Of a stretch of DNA of 39,442 nucleotides, positions 1-7,671 are shown one piece after another. Made by a program: the position numbers and the translations under genes. Under the pieces are notes generated by a model. It did not search any database and was not told where the DNA came from. It saw only the letters and a program-made list of their open reading frames with translations. Source of the DNA: Lentisphaerota bacterium (GTDB lineage Bacteria; Verrucomicrobiota; Lentisphaeria; Victivallales; Victivallaceae); NCBI GenBank assembly GCA_015061865.1, contig SUVU01000008.1, positions 1-39,442 on the forward strand, written 5' to 3'. How positions within the stretch are numbered: the stretch's first letter is position 1; each line of letters starts with the position of its first letter.

Positions 1-9
1 TTCCGATCT
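1..9. other. Residual sequencing adapter at left contig end
   Basis: The first nine bases, TTCCGATCT, are the 3' end of the standard Illumina adapter (GCTCTTCCGATCT). The reverse complement of the same adapter closes the window at 39431-39442. Having the two in inverted orientation at opposite ends is what untrimmed library adapters produce. These bases should not be read as genomic. Confidence 0.9.
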
Positions 10-196
10 GGAAAGTTATATCGTAAACAAAGACAACCACTCCGGTCACTCGCACATTAGTATGTTCGGTTTATGGCACAATCGCAGCGGCAACTACGTC
101 AATCTGGACGGCAGCGGCAAAAGTTTGAGCCATCAGGAAGTTTTGAACAAATATGCGAAATACCAAGATGTTTTAAGTTGGATGAAAGGAGAATAA
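10..196 (+). CDS. Prepilin-type (H-X9-DG / DUF1559-like) protein, 3' fragment
   Basis: An open frame enters from the left edge and ends at TAA (194-196), giving about 62 C-terminal residues. It contains the string HNRSGNYVNLDG: His (codon 77-79), exactly nine residues, then Asp-Gly (107-112). This is the spacing of the H-X9-DG domain at the C-terminus of prepilin-like secreted proteins that are greatly expanded in Lentisphaerota and Planctomycetota. The N-terminal methylation site and pilin helix lie outside the window, so the assignment rests on this motif alone. The stop is 2 bp before the next ATG, and the last codons of this gene (AAAGGAG) form the ribosome binding site of the downstream gene, so the two are probably cotranscribed and coupled. 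Confidence 0.6.
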
Positions 197-198
197 CG

Positions 199-981
199 AT
201 GAAAAAACTGTTGACTGTTTTGCTTGCTCTTGCCGGAGCTGTATCATACAGTACTGAAGTTCAGCAGCAGAAAATCAAATGCGGCGATACCGAAATACTT
301 CTGGTCAGCCGTCATTACTGGAATTTGAATTCCATTGACTATAAAGGCGTGAATTTATGCCGCCCCCGCAGTTTTTTCGGCAATGTCGTCCGCTTCAAAT
401 GCGGTTGGGTCGGCACCGGACATAAGGAAAACAAAATCGGGGAAACCGGACTTGATGTAAAATTTTTTGCTGACGGCAAAGAATTTGTCCCGGCAGGAAA
501 AACGCTTGACGTCAAAAAATTTGAAATGAAAAAAAGCTCTGTCCTGCTCGATTTGAAAATCGACTACACCATCAGTTTCAGTGCGAACAAACTGGTCGAA
601 CAGGCCAAAGTTACCGTTTTGAAAGATACTGAAGTCGCACAGTTTTACCTTTTCATGCACCCGTGGTGCGGAATTTTCACCCAAGCTGAATGTGTCAATG
701 CTGATGGCAGCATCGAATCGATCGATTTTTCCCGGATGGCAAAAAAACAAAGCCTTACCAAACGTGGAATTTCCCGGGTCAATTATTACGCTCCGGCAGA
801 AAAGATCACTGCCGTTTCCACGCTCCGCACCATCACCCCTGCCCCGGGCGGAAAAAGTGCATTTCTCTTTTGGAACCGCGGGGTTGACCGCAAATTATAT
901 TTCCAGCCGGTGCCGCGGATGAAGCTGTCTGCCGGCACGGTGTTTGAATATGAATTGACCACTGCCATCGAGGGAAAATAA
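199..981 (+). CDS. Secreted protein of unknown function
   Basis: A 260-residue protein. The open frame extends upstream to 73, but the ATG at 199 is preceded by AAAGGAG at good spacing and begins a classical signal peptide: MKK, then a hydrophobic stretch to about residue 17 with likely cleavage near SYS-TEV. The mature part is rich in alternating polar and hydrophobic residues, suggesting beta structure, and has only a few cysteines. No catalytic motif or known family is recognised. Its position directly after a prepilin-type gene, with the ribosome site inside that gene, suggests a jointly expressed envelope or secreted pair. No function is assigned. Confidence 0.75.
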   Translation: MKKLLTVLLALAGAVSYSTEVQQQKIKCGDTEILLVSRHYWNLNSIDYKGVNLCRPRSFFGNVVRFKCGWVGTGHKENKIGETGLDVKFFADGKEFVPAGKTLDVKKFEMKKSSVLLDLKIDYTISFSANKLVEQAKVTVLKDTEVAQFYLFMHPWCGIFTQAECVNADGSIESIDFSRMAKKQSLTKRGISRVNYYAPAEKITAVSTLRTITPAPGGKSAFLFWNRGVDRKLYFQPVPRMKLSAGTVFEYELTTAIEGK

Positions 982-1060
982 AAATGCTCGATAATGTCCC
1001 ATTTTCTGTAAAAAAATTTACCGTCCGTTTCCGTTGCACCGCGCCGTGACAAGTCGGTGA

Positions 1061-1108
1061 CTCCTTGCGGTCAGATCCAACCACCGGTTGGCTCTGACCG
1101 TTATGGAG
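1061..1108. repeat. Long imperfect inverted repeat upstream of the DUF4838 gene
   Basis: Bases 1068-1082 pair with 1086-1100 (15 bp, one T/C mismatch at 1076/1092) around a 3-base loop. CTCC (1061-1064) can add a further 4 bp with GGAG (1105-1108) across a small internal loop. No T-run follows on either strand, so it is a poor intrinsic terminator. It ends 3 bp before the -35 box at 1112, a position suited to an operator or an RNA structure ending the upstream transcript. Confidence 0.6.
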
Positions 1109-1111
1109 CAG

Positions 1112-1140
1112 TTGAAAAATCATAACGTGTGTGATATATT
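1112..1140 (+). promoter_or_regulatory. Sigma-70-type promoter for the DUF4838 gene
   Basis: TTGAAA (1112-1117) is followed after exactly 17 bp by TATATT (1135-1140). The same boxes and spacing occur before the aldolase gene in this window, which supports the call. Transcription would start near 1147, leaving a leader of about 62 nt. The leader contains a nine-codon reading frame (ATG 1177, stop 1204-1206) that ends 3 nt before the ATG of the DUF4838 gene. Confidence 0.65.
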
Positions 1141-1209
1141 TAGAAAGTTACAATAATCTCAACCAGCAACTTTTTAATGCAAGTATCACCAATTTTGGGA
1201 CAATAACCA

Positions 1210-2958
1210 ATGCTTACCTCTCCTACCGCAACTCTGGCAAAAAAAGAACTTAAACGCTTCGGCGGCGGCGCTGCTGAATTCAAACTGGTTCCGGAACTGC
1301 CGTCATTTGAAATTTCCCGCCAAAACGGCAAATGGCTTTTTGCCGCCCCCAATGATGTGGAACTGCTTTATGCGGTTTATGATTGTGCGGAACGCTTTTT
1401 AGGATATGATTTTTTTGAACCCGGAGTGGAAAATTTTGATCCGGCACAAGTTCAGCATGAACTGCCGCAGGGGGTGTTGGTTCCTGCCCGGCAAATCAAA
1501 ATCCGCCGGTGCGGTTTTATTCAGGAATTCCCCTTTGATCCGGTCGAAAGCCCGCTGATTTTTGATTTCATGGCGAAAAACAAGCTGAATTATCTGCTGG
1601 TGTGGATGAAATATTACGATGATTTGTCGCCGGAACTGAAAGAGTATGCTGCGATCCGGGGAATCACGATCGAAAGCGGTCACCACAATTTTGAATACCT
1701 TATTCCGGTCGATAAATACGGCAAAGATCACCCGGAATATTTCGCCACCCGCGCCCAGGATCATCTGGATAAGGAAATTCCCGGAGTCAACCACGTCAGC
1801 CGTCAACTCTGTACCACTGAACCGGGATTACGCCAAGAAGTTGCTAAACAACTGCTTGCTTATCAGCGCAAAAATCCGGAACTCACCCGGCTCGGTCTGA
1901 ACCCCAATGACGGTTTCGGCTGGTGCGAGTGTCCCCGCTGTTCGGCGTATTACACCGATGACGATGACCGCAAATTTCACCTGCCCTCTGCCCGCCGTTA
2001 CTTCTATGCGGAAAAAGCCTACAATGAATTTATCACGGCGGTAGCACAGGATATTCACCGGGAGAATCCGGATCTGGCACTGAATTTTTTCGGTTACGTC
2101 AACTACAGTTCCCCGGCTCCGGATTTCAAACTTACCCTGGGGATTGCGGTACAGTATGCACTGTACTGGCGGTGTGTCAAACACGATCTATTCTCGGATG
2201 ACTGCCCGACCAACCGGGGATTTCTGCGTGATTTTCTGGCGTGGGAAAAGAGTAAAGCCGGCGGCGAATTTATGATCTATGAGTATTACATGGGCATAAA
2301 TTTTTATATGTCACTGCCGTTATTGTTCTGGCAGCGGATGTTTGATGAGTTTGAATTTTATCATCAGCATCAGGTTGACGGCGTGCTGACCCAGTTCCAG
2401 TTCGGGCATTGGAGCAGTTACGGGAGCAATTACCGTTTTATGGCTCAAGCGGCGCGCGGCGAAAATTTTGCCGCTGCGTTGCAAAGATTTTACGAACGCC
2501 GTTTCGGGAAATACGCTGCAGAAGCGGAAAGCTTTTACAATATGGTCGCCGAAGTGATGAAATCGTTTGAGGATTGCCACATCCCCACTCCGGCATCGCT
2601 GTTCAGCCGTATTTCGGTGGAACAATTGGAGAAACTCCTGCCCCCCGCCCGCCGGTTGGCACGCAAACTGCCAAATATCCGTCCGGCGGCAGATCTGCCC
2701 TGCTGGGTGCGTTATCTGATCCGGTTCAAAAAACTTTATGATCTGGAAACAGCCCGCACGATCACGCCGGCAGACATGGAGCAGTTTATTACGTGGATAA
2801 AACGGCAAAGAAAGCACAAAGTGCTTGCGACCGAAAAAGTTCTGCATTACATCAAATTGTGGAAAGAGGACGTCGAAGCTCACCGCATCTGCCGCTTTTT
2901 TGACGTGGACTGGCCGGCTGAATTCCGCCGCAGACGGCAAAACATAAAGCTGTCATAA
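1210..2958 (+). CDS. DUF4838 / GH67-like glycosidase-family protein
   Basis: A 582-residue protein. Residues about 1-75 resemble the small alpha-glucuronidase-type N-terminal domain found before DUF4838 modules: degenerate AKKEL start, then LYAVYDCAERFLGYDFFEPG. Residues about 95-400 form the DUF4838 TIM-barrel-like domain, including the hallmark NDGFGWCECPRC near 233-244 (two CxxC-spaced cysteines). The remainder is helical. DUF4838 proteins are polysaccharide-utilisation enzymes related to alpha-glucuronidases, but no substrate can be assigned. Oddities: no signal peptide, although relatives are often exported; no Shine-Dalgarno before ATG 1210; and a stop (1204-1206) immediately upstream in frame, so the N-terminus cannot be extended. 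It may be cytoplasmic, or slightly N-terminally truncated. Confidence 0.75.
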   Translation: MLTSPTATLAKKELKRFGGGAAEFKLVPELPSFEISRQNGKWLFAAPNDVELLYAVYDCAERFLGYDFFEPGVENFDPAQVQHELPQGVLVPARQIKIRRCGFIQEFPFDPVESPLIFDFMAKNKLNYLLVWMKYYDDLSPELKEYAAIRGITIESGHHNFEYLIPVDKYGKDHPEYFATRAQDHLDKEIPGVNHVSRQLCTTEPGLRQEVAKQLLAYQRKNPELTRLGLNPNDGFGWCECPRCSAYYTDDDDRKFHLPSARRYFYAEKAYNEFITAVAQDIHRENPDLALNFFGYVNYSSPAPDFKLTLGIAVQYALYWRCVKHDLFSDDCPTNRGFLRDFLAWEKSKAGGEFMIYEYYMGINFYMSLPLLFWQRMFDEFEFYHQHQVDGVLTQFQFGHWSSYGSNYRFMAQAARGENFAAALQRFYERRFGKYAAEAESFYNMVAEVMKSFEDCHIPTPASLFSRISVEQLEKLLPPARRLARKLPNIRPAADLPCWVRYLIRFKKLYDLETARTITPADMEQFITWIKRQRKHKVLATEKVLHYIKLWKEDVEAHRICRFFDVDWPAEFRRRRQNIKLS

Positions 2959-2987
2959 CTGACACAGAGTAATCCATTTTACGATGC

Positions 2988-3020
2988 AACGCCGGAGCGA
3001 ATTTCAGCTCCGGCGTTTTC
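2988..3020. terminator. Intrinsic terminator between convergent genes
   Basis: An 11-bp perfect stem (2988-2998 with 3007-3017, AACGCCGGAGC) encloses an 8-base loop. It is followed on the + strand by TTTT (3016-3019), so it most likely ends the DUF4838 transcript. On the - strand it also lies 27 bp beyond the manC stop, with a weaker U-tract, and could help end the long exopolysaccharide operon. Confidence 0.75.
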
Positions 3021-3046
3021 AACTGGATCCGGCAAAGATTTACAGA

Positions 3047-4045
3047 TCACCATTTGGTAGTTATCAACAATGATTTACCCGATTTTATGATGGCACAATT
3101 TTTGATATTTTCCATACGGATCTCGGTATCATCATCACAGAAAATCAAATTTTGATCCGACTCCTCAAGCTGCAGTTTGCCTTTGGTACTGATGGCGTTT
3201 TCGTGAAAGTCTTTCATAGTGATTTCGTACAACGCCCCCAATGTACCTAAATCATTCCACTGGAAAGATGCCTGTTTTACCGCCACATGGTCAGCTTTTT
3301 CCATAATGGCATAATCAATGGAAATTTTTTCACAGTTTTCAAAATCTTTGCGGTAATCCCCGCCGTCTGCCCATGATGCAAATTTATCATACAATCCCGG
3401 GCAGTATTCCTTAAACGCCGCAGCTATCGCCGCCACCTGCCAGACAAAAATCCCGCAGTTCCACCAGTAATTGCCGTCCATCATATAGTGCTGGGCGGTG
3501 GCAAAATCCGGTTTTTCTTTGAACGCATTTACTTTGTAGATTCCAGGAGCGATCTTCTCCCCGGCATTGATATAACCATAGCCGGTCGCCGGTTTATCCG
3601 GAGTTACCCCTAAAATAGTCAAACTGCCTTTTTGAGCCTGTTCAATGCAGTCAAGCAAGTCTTCTTGAAACCGCTTTACCGGAGCAATACGGTGGTCAGC
3701 TGGCAAAATGATCATCGTCGCATCGGCACATTTGCGTTTGATCAAAGCTGCCGCCAGAGCGATACAGGGCGCAGTATTTCTGCGGCAGGGTTCGGCAATG
3801 ATGTTCTCTGCCGGCAGCATCAGGATTTCCCGGGCTTGAGCCGCAGATTTTTCATCGGTGATCACCAGAATATTTTCCGCATTCAACAGCGGAAACAATC
3901 TTTGCACCGTGTCTTCCAGCAGTGTCTGCTGACCGTTGAGAGAGATCAGCGGTTTGGGGCGTTCGTCGGTACTCAACGGCCACAATCTTTCCCCTTTGCC
4001 GCCCGCCATAATGACAGCAAAAATTTTATCTTTGGCAATACTCAT
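3047..4045 (-). CDS. manC: Mannose-1-phosphate guanylyltransferase
   Basis: Makes GDP-mannose from mannose 1-phosphate and GTP in the cytoplasm, supplying donor for the glycosyltransferases of this operon. The 332-residue protein carries the nucleotidyltransferase signature near residues 13-33 (MAGGKGERLWPLS, then ERPKPL), plus EPCRRNTAPCIALAA, ILPADHRI, FKEKPD and WNCGIFVW, in the order expected for the single-domain GMP family of about 350 residues. The fused phosphomannose isomerase of bifunctional ManC is absent. The open frame extends to 4096, but ATG 4045 has AGGAGGG at ideal spacing and overlaps the upstream stop as ATGA (4042-4045). It is the last gene of the operon. Confidence 0.93.
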   Translation of the reverse strand: MSIAKDKIFAVIMAGGKGERLWPLSTDERPKPLISLNGQQTLLEDTVQRLFPLLNAENILVITDEKSAAQAREILMLPAENIIAEPCRRNTAPCIALAAALIKRKCADATMIILPADHRIAPVKRFQEDLLDCIEQAQKGSLTILGVTPDKPATGYGYINAGEKIAPGIYKVNAFKEKPDFATAQHYMMDGNYWWNCGIFVWQVAAIAAAFKEYCPGLYDKFASWADGGDYRKDFENCEKISIDYAIMEKADHVAVKQASFQWNDLGTLGALYEITMKDFHENAISTKGKLQLEESDQNLIFCDDDTEIRMENIKNCAIIKSGKSLLITTKW

Positions 4046-4974
4046 TTTACCCTCCTGATTCCATGCAGTAATTTCGTATGCGGCAGCAAGCGGCACCGGA
4101 TATTCAATTTATGCGGCAAATGCACTTTTTTTCCGGCGATGGTATTGACCAGCTCCTGCACCAATTCTTTTTGCGGCGCTGCCAATTTCAGAAAAGCGTT
4201 ACGGACTTCAGCCGGTTCGATGGGATCATTCACCCAGAAATCCACATTTTCAGCCACGCTTTCAGCCGTATCGTCAGCATAGCGGACGGCGAATTCCGGC
4301 AAAAGTGTATCCCTGCCCCCCAGATTCCGGGTGTTTACCACCGGCACCCCGCAGAGCGAATACTCTCCGCAGGAAAACATCGCTCCTTCCACTGCCGAGA
4401 GCGCCAATCCGCAAGCGGCTTTGCAAATTTCCCGTCCGATCAAAAATGACGGCACTTTCCGACTCCACCGGGCATGGGGAAAGTGAGTCATCGTCTGCAA
4501 AAAATACTCTTTTTCTTTTTCGGAATAATTGCCGATCAAGTGAAGATTCCGGACTTTTGCGGCAAGCTCATGCCTTTTAAACGGCGTAATGCGGGCAATA
4601 TAAAGAGCATCAAAACGGGGTTTGCTTTTTTTTGCCAACGGATAATGTGACGGCTCCAGAAAAGCATTATGGCTGGCTAAATAAACCTCACTGAAATCTT
4701 TAATGATCTCCACCTCACCCGGTGCATTTGCCAAAATAATAAATCGTGCCTCCGGGAACGCATTTTTAGCTTCAGCAAGTCGTATTTTCAGTTCGGATGC
4801 CACTTCCGGCAACTCTGCCGACCACCCCAATTGCAAAAGCATGGTAAACTTTTCACCTTGCGGGATCGCCTGCTGAAATGCGGGTAAATTCCGCAAAAAA
4901 TCCATCTCAAACGCAGCGATGATTTCAGGTGAGTGATTCAAAATATAACACGGCAGGTAATCAAAAAAACTCAT
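4042..4974 (-). CDS. Glycosyltransferase, divergent GT4-like
   Basis: A 310-residue cytoplasmic protein. The C-terminal half resembles the GT-B donor-binding domain: ITPFKRHELA (129-138) matches the Lys/Arg loop after the first C-terminal strand. E196 and E204 form the E-x7-E pattern, followed by the usual ECSLCGVPVV-type stretch and a GGRD turn. The N-terminal domain is short and atypical, so the family is inferred from the C-terminal half. It probably adds one sugar, perhaps mannose given manC downstream, to the lipid-linked repeat. Its stop overlaps manC by 4 bp, and it starts 1 bp after the DUF3089 gene ends. Confidence 0.65.
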   Translation of the reverse strand: MSFFDYLPCYILNHSPEIIAAFEMDFLRNLPAFQQAIPQGEKFTMLLQLGWSAELPEVASELKIRLAEAKNAFPEARFIILANAPGEVEIIKDFSEVYLASHNAFLEPSHYPLAKKSKPRFDALYIARITPFKRHELAAKVRNLHLIGNYSEKEKEYFLQTMTHFPHARWSRKVPSFLIGREICKAACGLALSAVEGAMFSCGEYSLCGVPVVNTRNLGGRDTLLPEFAVRYADDTAESVAENVDFWVNDPIEPAEVRNAFLKLAAPQKELVQELVNTIAGKKVHLPHKLNIRCRLLPHTKLLHGIRRVK

Positions 4975-4975
4975 A

Positions 4976-5890
4976 TTAATTCGCTTTCTTCCATTCCCTG
5001 GCTTTGATCAGATTTTGTGTCCTCAGTCTGGCATTGGCGGCGATATTTCCGGCAAAGATCGAAATACAATTATTGGTAAATTTACCGTTGACAACATGCA
5101 GCAGCGGCAACGGACAATTCACGTTCAGCACCCCTTTTTCCGGATCAATGACCGCACTGCAAAAGTTTTTCACCTCGACTTTGCGCCAGAAAATATTTTT
5201 ATGCTCCGGCATATAAAATACCGCTTTGATGTTTTCCTTTGCAGTTCCGGGAGTGGCATCTGATTTCCAGTTTAACGGATTGATGCAGTAAATCCCTTTT
5301 TTCAGTGCCGGATCGGTCATTTTTTCATTATTGATACAGCTCGTCCAGCTGACGATCACTCCGTAATCAGCGGCACCGGTGGCGGCTTTCAGATCATCCC
5401 AGTAAAAATCATCAGCGATCTGTGCGGCACTTTTGGGCCGCATATCCGGTAAATAAGCGGCGATAAAACCGTTTTTCACCGTAAGTCCATCCACTTTTTG
5501 CATTGCGGCATAAAGCAGATCAGCGGCTTTGCCCTCGGCAAGCAGTACAAACGGATGTCCCGGCTCATGGAAGTTATTGAGATAATACTCCAATGCTTCG
5601 GAAACATTTTTCACATCCGGATTCTGGATTTCCGGAGCAAAAACTCTGACGCCGCGTCCGAAAATATCGTTGGTGTGAGTTTTAGTCCAATTGAACTGTA
5701 TATCATGGGTATCGCCGTAACCGGCGGGAGCTTTGCCAATGTAAAACAGATCAAATTCGGAATAATACTGCGGCACGTCATTCTCCCGGATCAGCCAGTT
5801 GGTACCGTAATCATAGGGCGAAGCAGAACTGCATCCTGCTAACATAAAAACCGCAACTGCCGCGGTCAGCACTGTTATAAATTTTTTCAT
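4976..5890 (-). CDS. DUF3089-like lipoprotein lacking the lipase nucleophile
   Basis: A 304-residue protein with a lipoprotein signal peptide: MKK, hydrophobic segment, LAGC with lipidated C20. The mature part follows the DUF3089 (alpha/beta-hydrolase-like) layout: FDLFYIG (46-52), VFAPEIQ (83-89), a paired-helix region, VIVSWTSC (178-185) and CINPLNW (202-208). In DUF3089 the nucleophile elbow reads GHSQG; here the corresponding segment is HPFVLLAEGKAADLL (112-126), with no serine, so the protein is probably a binding or structural relative. ATG 5890 was chosen over 5902 because GGAGGAG lies just upstream and it overlaps the upstream stop as ATGA. A cell-envelope role in polysaccharide handling is inferred from the operon. 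Confidence 0.7.
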   Translation of the reverse strand: MKKFITVLTAAVAVFMLAGCSSASPYDYGTNWLIRENDVPQYYSEFDLFYIGKAPAGYGDTHDIQFNWTKTHTNDIFGRGVRVFAPEIQNPDVKNVSEALEYYLNNFHEPGHPFVLLAEGKAADLLYAAMQKVDGLTVKNGFIAAYLPDMRPKSAAQIADDFYWDDLKAATGAADYGVIVSWTSCINNEKMTDPALKKGIYCINPLNWKSDATPGTAKENIKAVFYMPEHKNIFWRKVEVKNFCSAVIDPEKGVLNVNCPLPLLHVVNGKFTNNCISIFAGNIAANARLRTQNLIKAREWKKAN

Positions 5891-7671
5891 TTTCTCCTCC
5901 ATATCTTGCTCCAGTAAACCCGCAAAATAAATACGGGATTACCTATAATATACCGTTTAAATAACCTTACAGGCTCATTGTAAAGCCGGTAACACCACTC
6001 AATATTGCACTTGCGCATCCACAGCGGCGCCCGGGGGATACGCCCGGAAACGAAATCCAGCAATCCGCCGACGCCGATCGCCACACATCCGGGCAAGTCC
6101 GGCAAATGCTCACTTATCCACTCTTCCTGTTTGGGTACTCCCAGCGCCACCAACACGATATCCGGATGTAACGCTTTTATTTCGGCAAAAACTTCTTTTT
6201 CGCTCTTTTCCTGAAAAAATCCATCTGCACAACCGACAAATTCTGCTTCGCTCACCGCCTGCGCCTTTTCCGCCGCTTTTGCCGCTACGCCGGGCGCTCC
6301 GCCTAAAAGATAAATGCGATAAGATTTTTGAGCGAGCAATGGAAACATGTCAGTACCGTTGACATTGTCCTCTACCCGGCTGCCCAGGATTTTCGCTCCG
6401 ATTTTTGCCCCGATGCCATCAGCGAATACTGCCGGACAGGAATTGAGAATTTCTTTGTACGCTTCATTTTTATACGCAATATTCAGACAATGAGCATTGA
6501 TAAAGGCAACGTGGTGATTTTGTCTGTCTTTAACCAAATCGGCAATTTTCTCCAATGCTTCACTCATTGTTCCGCTGAAAAAACGAACTCCGAATACCGC
6601 CGCACTCCGGTTGCGGTAAATTTCGATCAAACCGTTGGCGGTATTTTGCCAGCTGAAGCGGGCGGCTTGCGCCCTGCCTTTGGCGATCAAAGTTTGCTTA
6701 TAATCCTCATCCGTAAGAATTTTCTGCATCGCAGCTGCAATATCCTCCACCGAAGCCGGATCAAAAAGTTCAGCTGCATTCGCCCCGAGTTCCCCCAGTG
6801 AAGAATTATTGGAACATGCACACGGCAATCCGGCATGCATAGCTTCCAGCAACGATAATCCGAATCCCTCAAAATAAGACGGAAATATATACATCGCACT
6901 CTGAGCATAGAGTTCCGGCAGCGTTGCGAAATCCACAAACCCGGTAAACTTGAATTGTCCGGCACAAGGCGAATTTTTGGCATACTCAAAAACCGTTTCC
7001 GCCCCGTTCCACGCCGCCCCCGGCATGACCAGAGTATATTCTTTGCGTAAATTTTCCGGCAGCAGTTCAAAGGCCTTCAGCAAATTCAAATGATTTTTTC
7101 CGGGATGCTCGATCCTGGAAATATAAAGAAGCTGTTTTTTCTTTGCAGTCTCAATTTTTTCCGGCGGAGTAAAACCGTTATATACCACATGGATTTTCTC
7201 TGCCGGAATGTGCCAATATTTGATCAAATCATTACGGGTCGATTGACTGATGGCAACGATGCTCCGGGCTTTGCGGACGTAGTGCGGCAATATTTTTTTG
7301 ATGTAAAACATCCGGAATTTATCGTATTTTACCGGCACATGATACTGCGACAGATCGTGAACGACCGCAATGGTAAATATGGGATAGCGGCAAAATACCC
7401 GCCGGTTGGCGGCAAGCATGATGCAGAAATCATATTTTTTCCAGTTGATCCGCCACGGCAGGATAAATAAACTGTACAGCATGGAAAAAAGAGCATTCCG
7501 TTTCTTTATCCGGATCAGATCAAAACGTTCAAACTCTTTTGCCCCGTCATCTTCCACGATCAAAGTCAACTGGTGTCCGGCACTTTCCAGAGCATTCACC
7601 ACCTCACGGATGTAGACAGAAATCCCCGATTTACCATTATCAAACGGAATTGCGGACAGTAATATTTTCAT
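5887..7671 (-). CDS. GT4 - WecB/TagA/CpsF (GT26) fusion glycosyltransferase
   Basis: A 594-residue fusion of two complete glycosyltransferases. Residues 1 to about 355 are a GT4 enzyme: N-terminal GKSGISVYIREV donor-side loop, LLYISRIEHPGKN (181-193), and EGFGLSLLE (268-276), the E-x7-E motif. Residues about 358-594 are a WecB/TagA/CpsF domain: INAHCLNIAY (391-400), ADGIGAK (417-423), NGTDMFP (438-444), LLGGAPGVA (455-463), and the C-terminal GVPKQEEWI and GVGGLLDFVSGR motifs. WecB-type enzymes use UDP-ManNAc or related donors on lipid-linked acceptors at the membrane. One polypeptide therefore probably performs two consecutive transfers. Both junctions with neighbours are ATGA overlaps. Confidence 0.88.
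   Translation of the reverse strand: MKILLSAIPFDNGKSGISVYIREVVNALESAGHQLTLIVEDDGAKEFERFDLIRIKKRNALFSMLYSLFILPWRINWKKYDFCIMLAANRRVFCRYPIFTIAVVHDLSQYHVPVKYDKFRMFYIKKILPHYVRKARSIVAISQSTRNDLIKYWHIPAEKIHVVYNGFTPPEKIETAKKKQLLYISRIEHPGKNHLNLLKAFELLPENLRKEYTLVMPGAAWNGAETVFEYAKNSPCAGQFKFTGFVDFATLPELYAQSAMYIFPSYFEGFGLSLLEAMHAGLPCACSNNSSLGELGANAAELFDPASVEDIAAAMQKILTDEDYKQTLIAKGRAQAARFSWQNTANGLIEIYRNRSAAVFGVRFFSGTMSEALEKIADLVKDRQNHHVAFINAHCLNIAYKNEAYKEILNSCPAVFADGIGAKIGAKILGSRVEDNVNGTDMFPLLAQKSYRIYLLGGAPGVAAKAAEKAQAVSEAEFVGCADGFFQEKSEKEVFAEIKALHPDIVLVALGVPKQEEWISEHLPDLPGCVAIGVGGLLDFVSGRIPRAPLWMRKCNIEWCYRLYNEPVRLFKRYIIGNPVFILRVYWSKIWRRK

Noticed and set aside
73-198. N-terminal extension of the secreted protein gene back to 73
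   Set aside because: It overlaps the prepilin-type frame and would bury the signal peptide; ATG 199 has the ribosome site.
1061-1108. Hairpin as intrinsic terminator of the secreted-protein gene
   Set aside because: No T-run follows on either strand, so it was left as an inverted repeat of unknown role.
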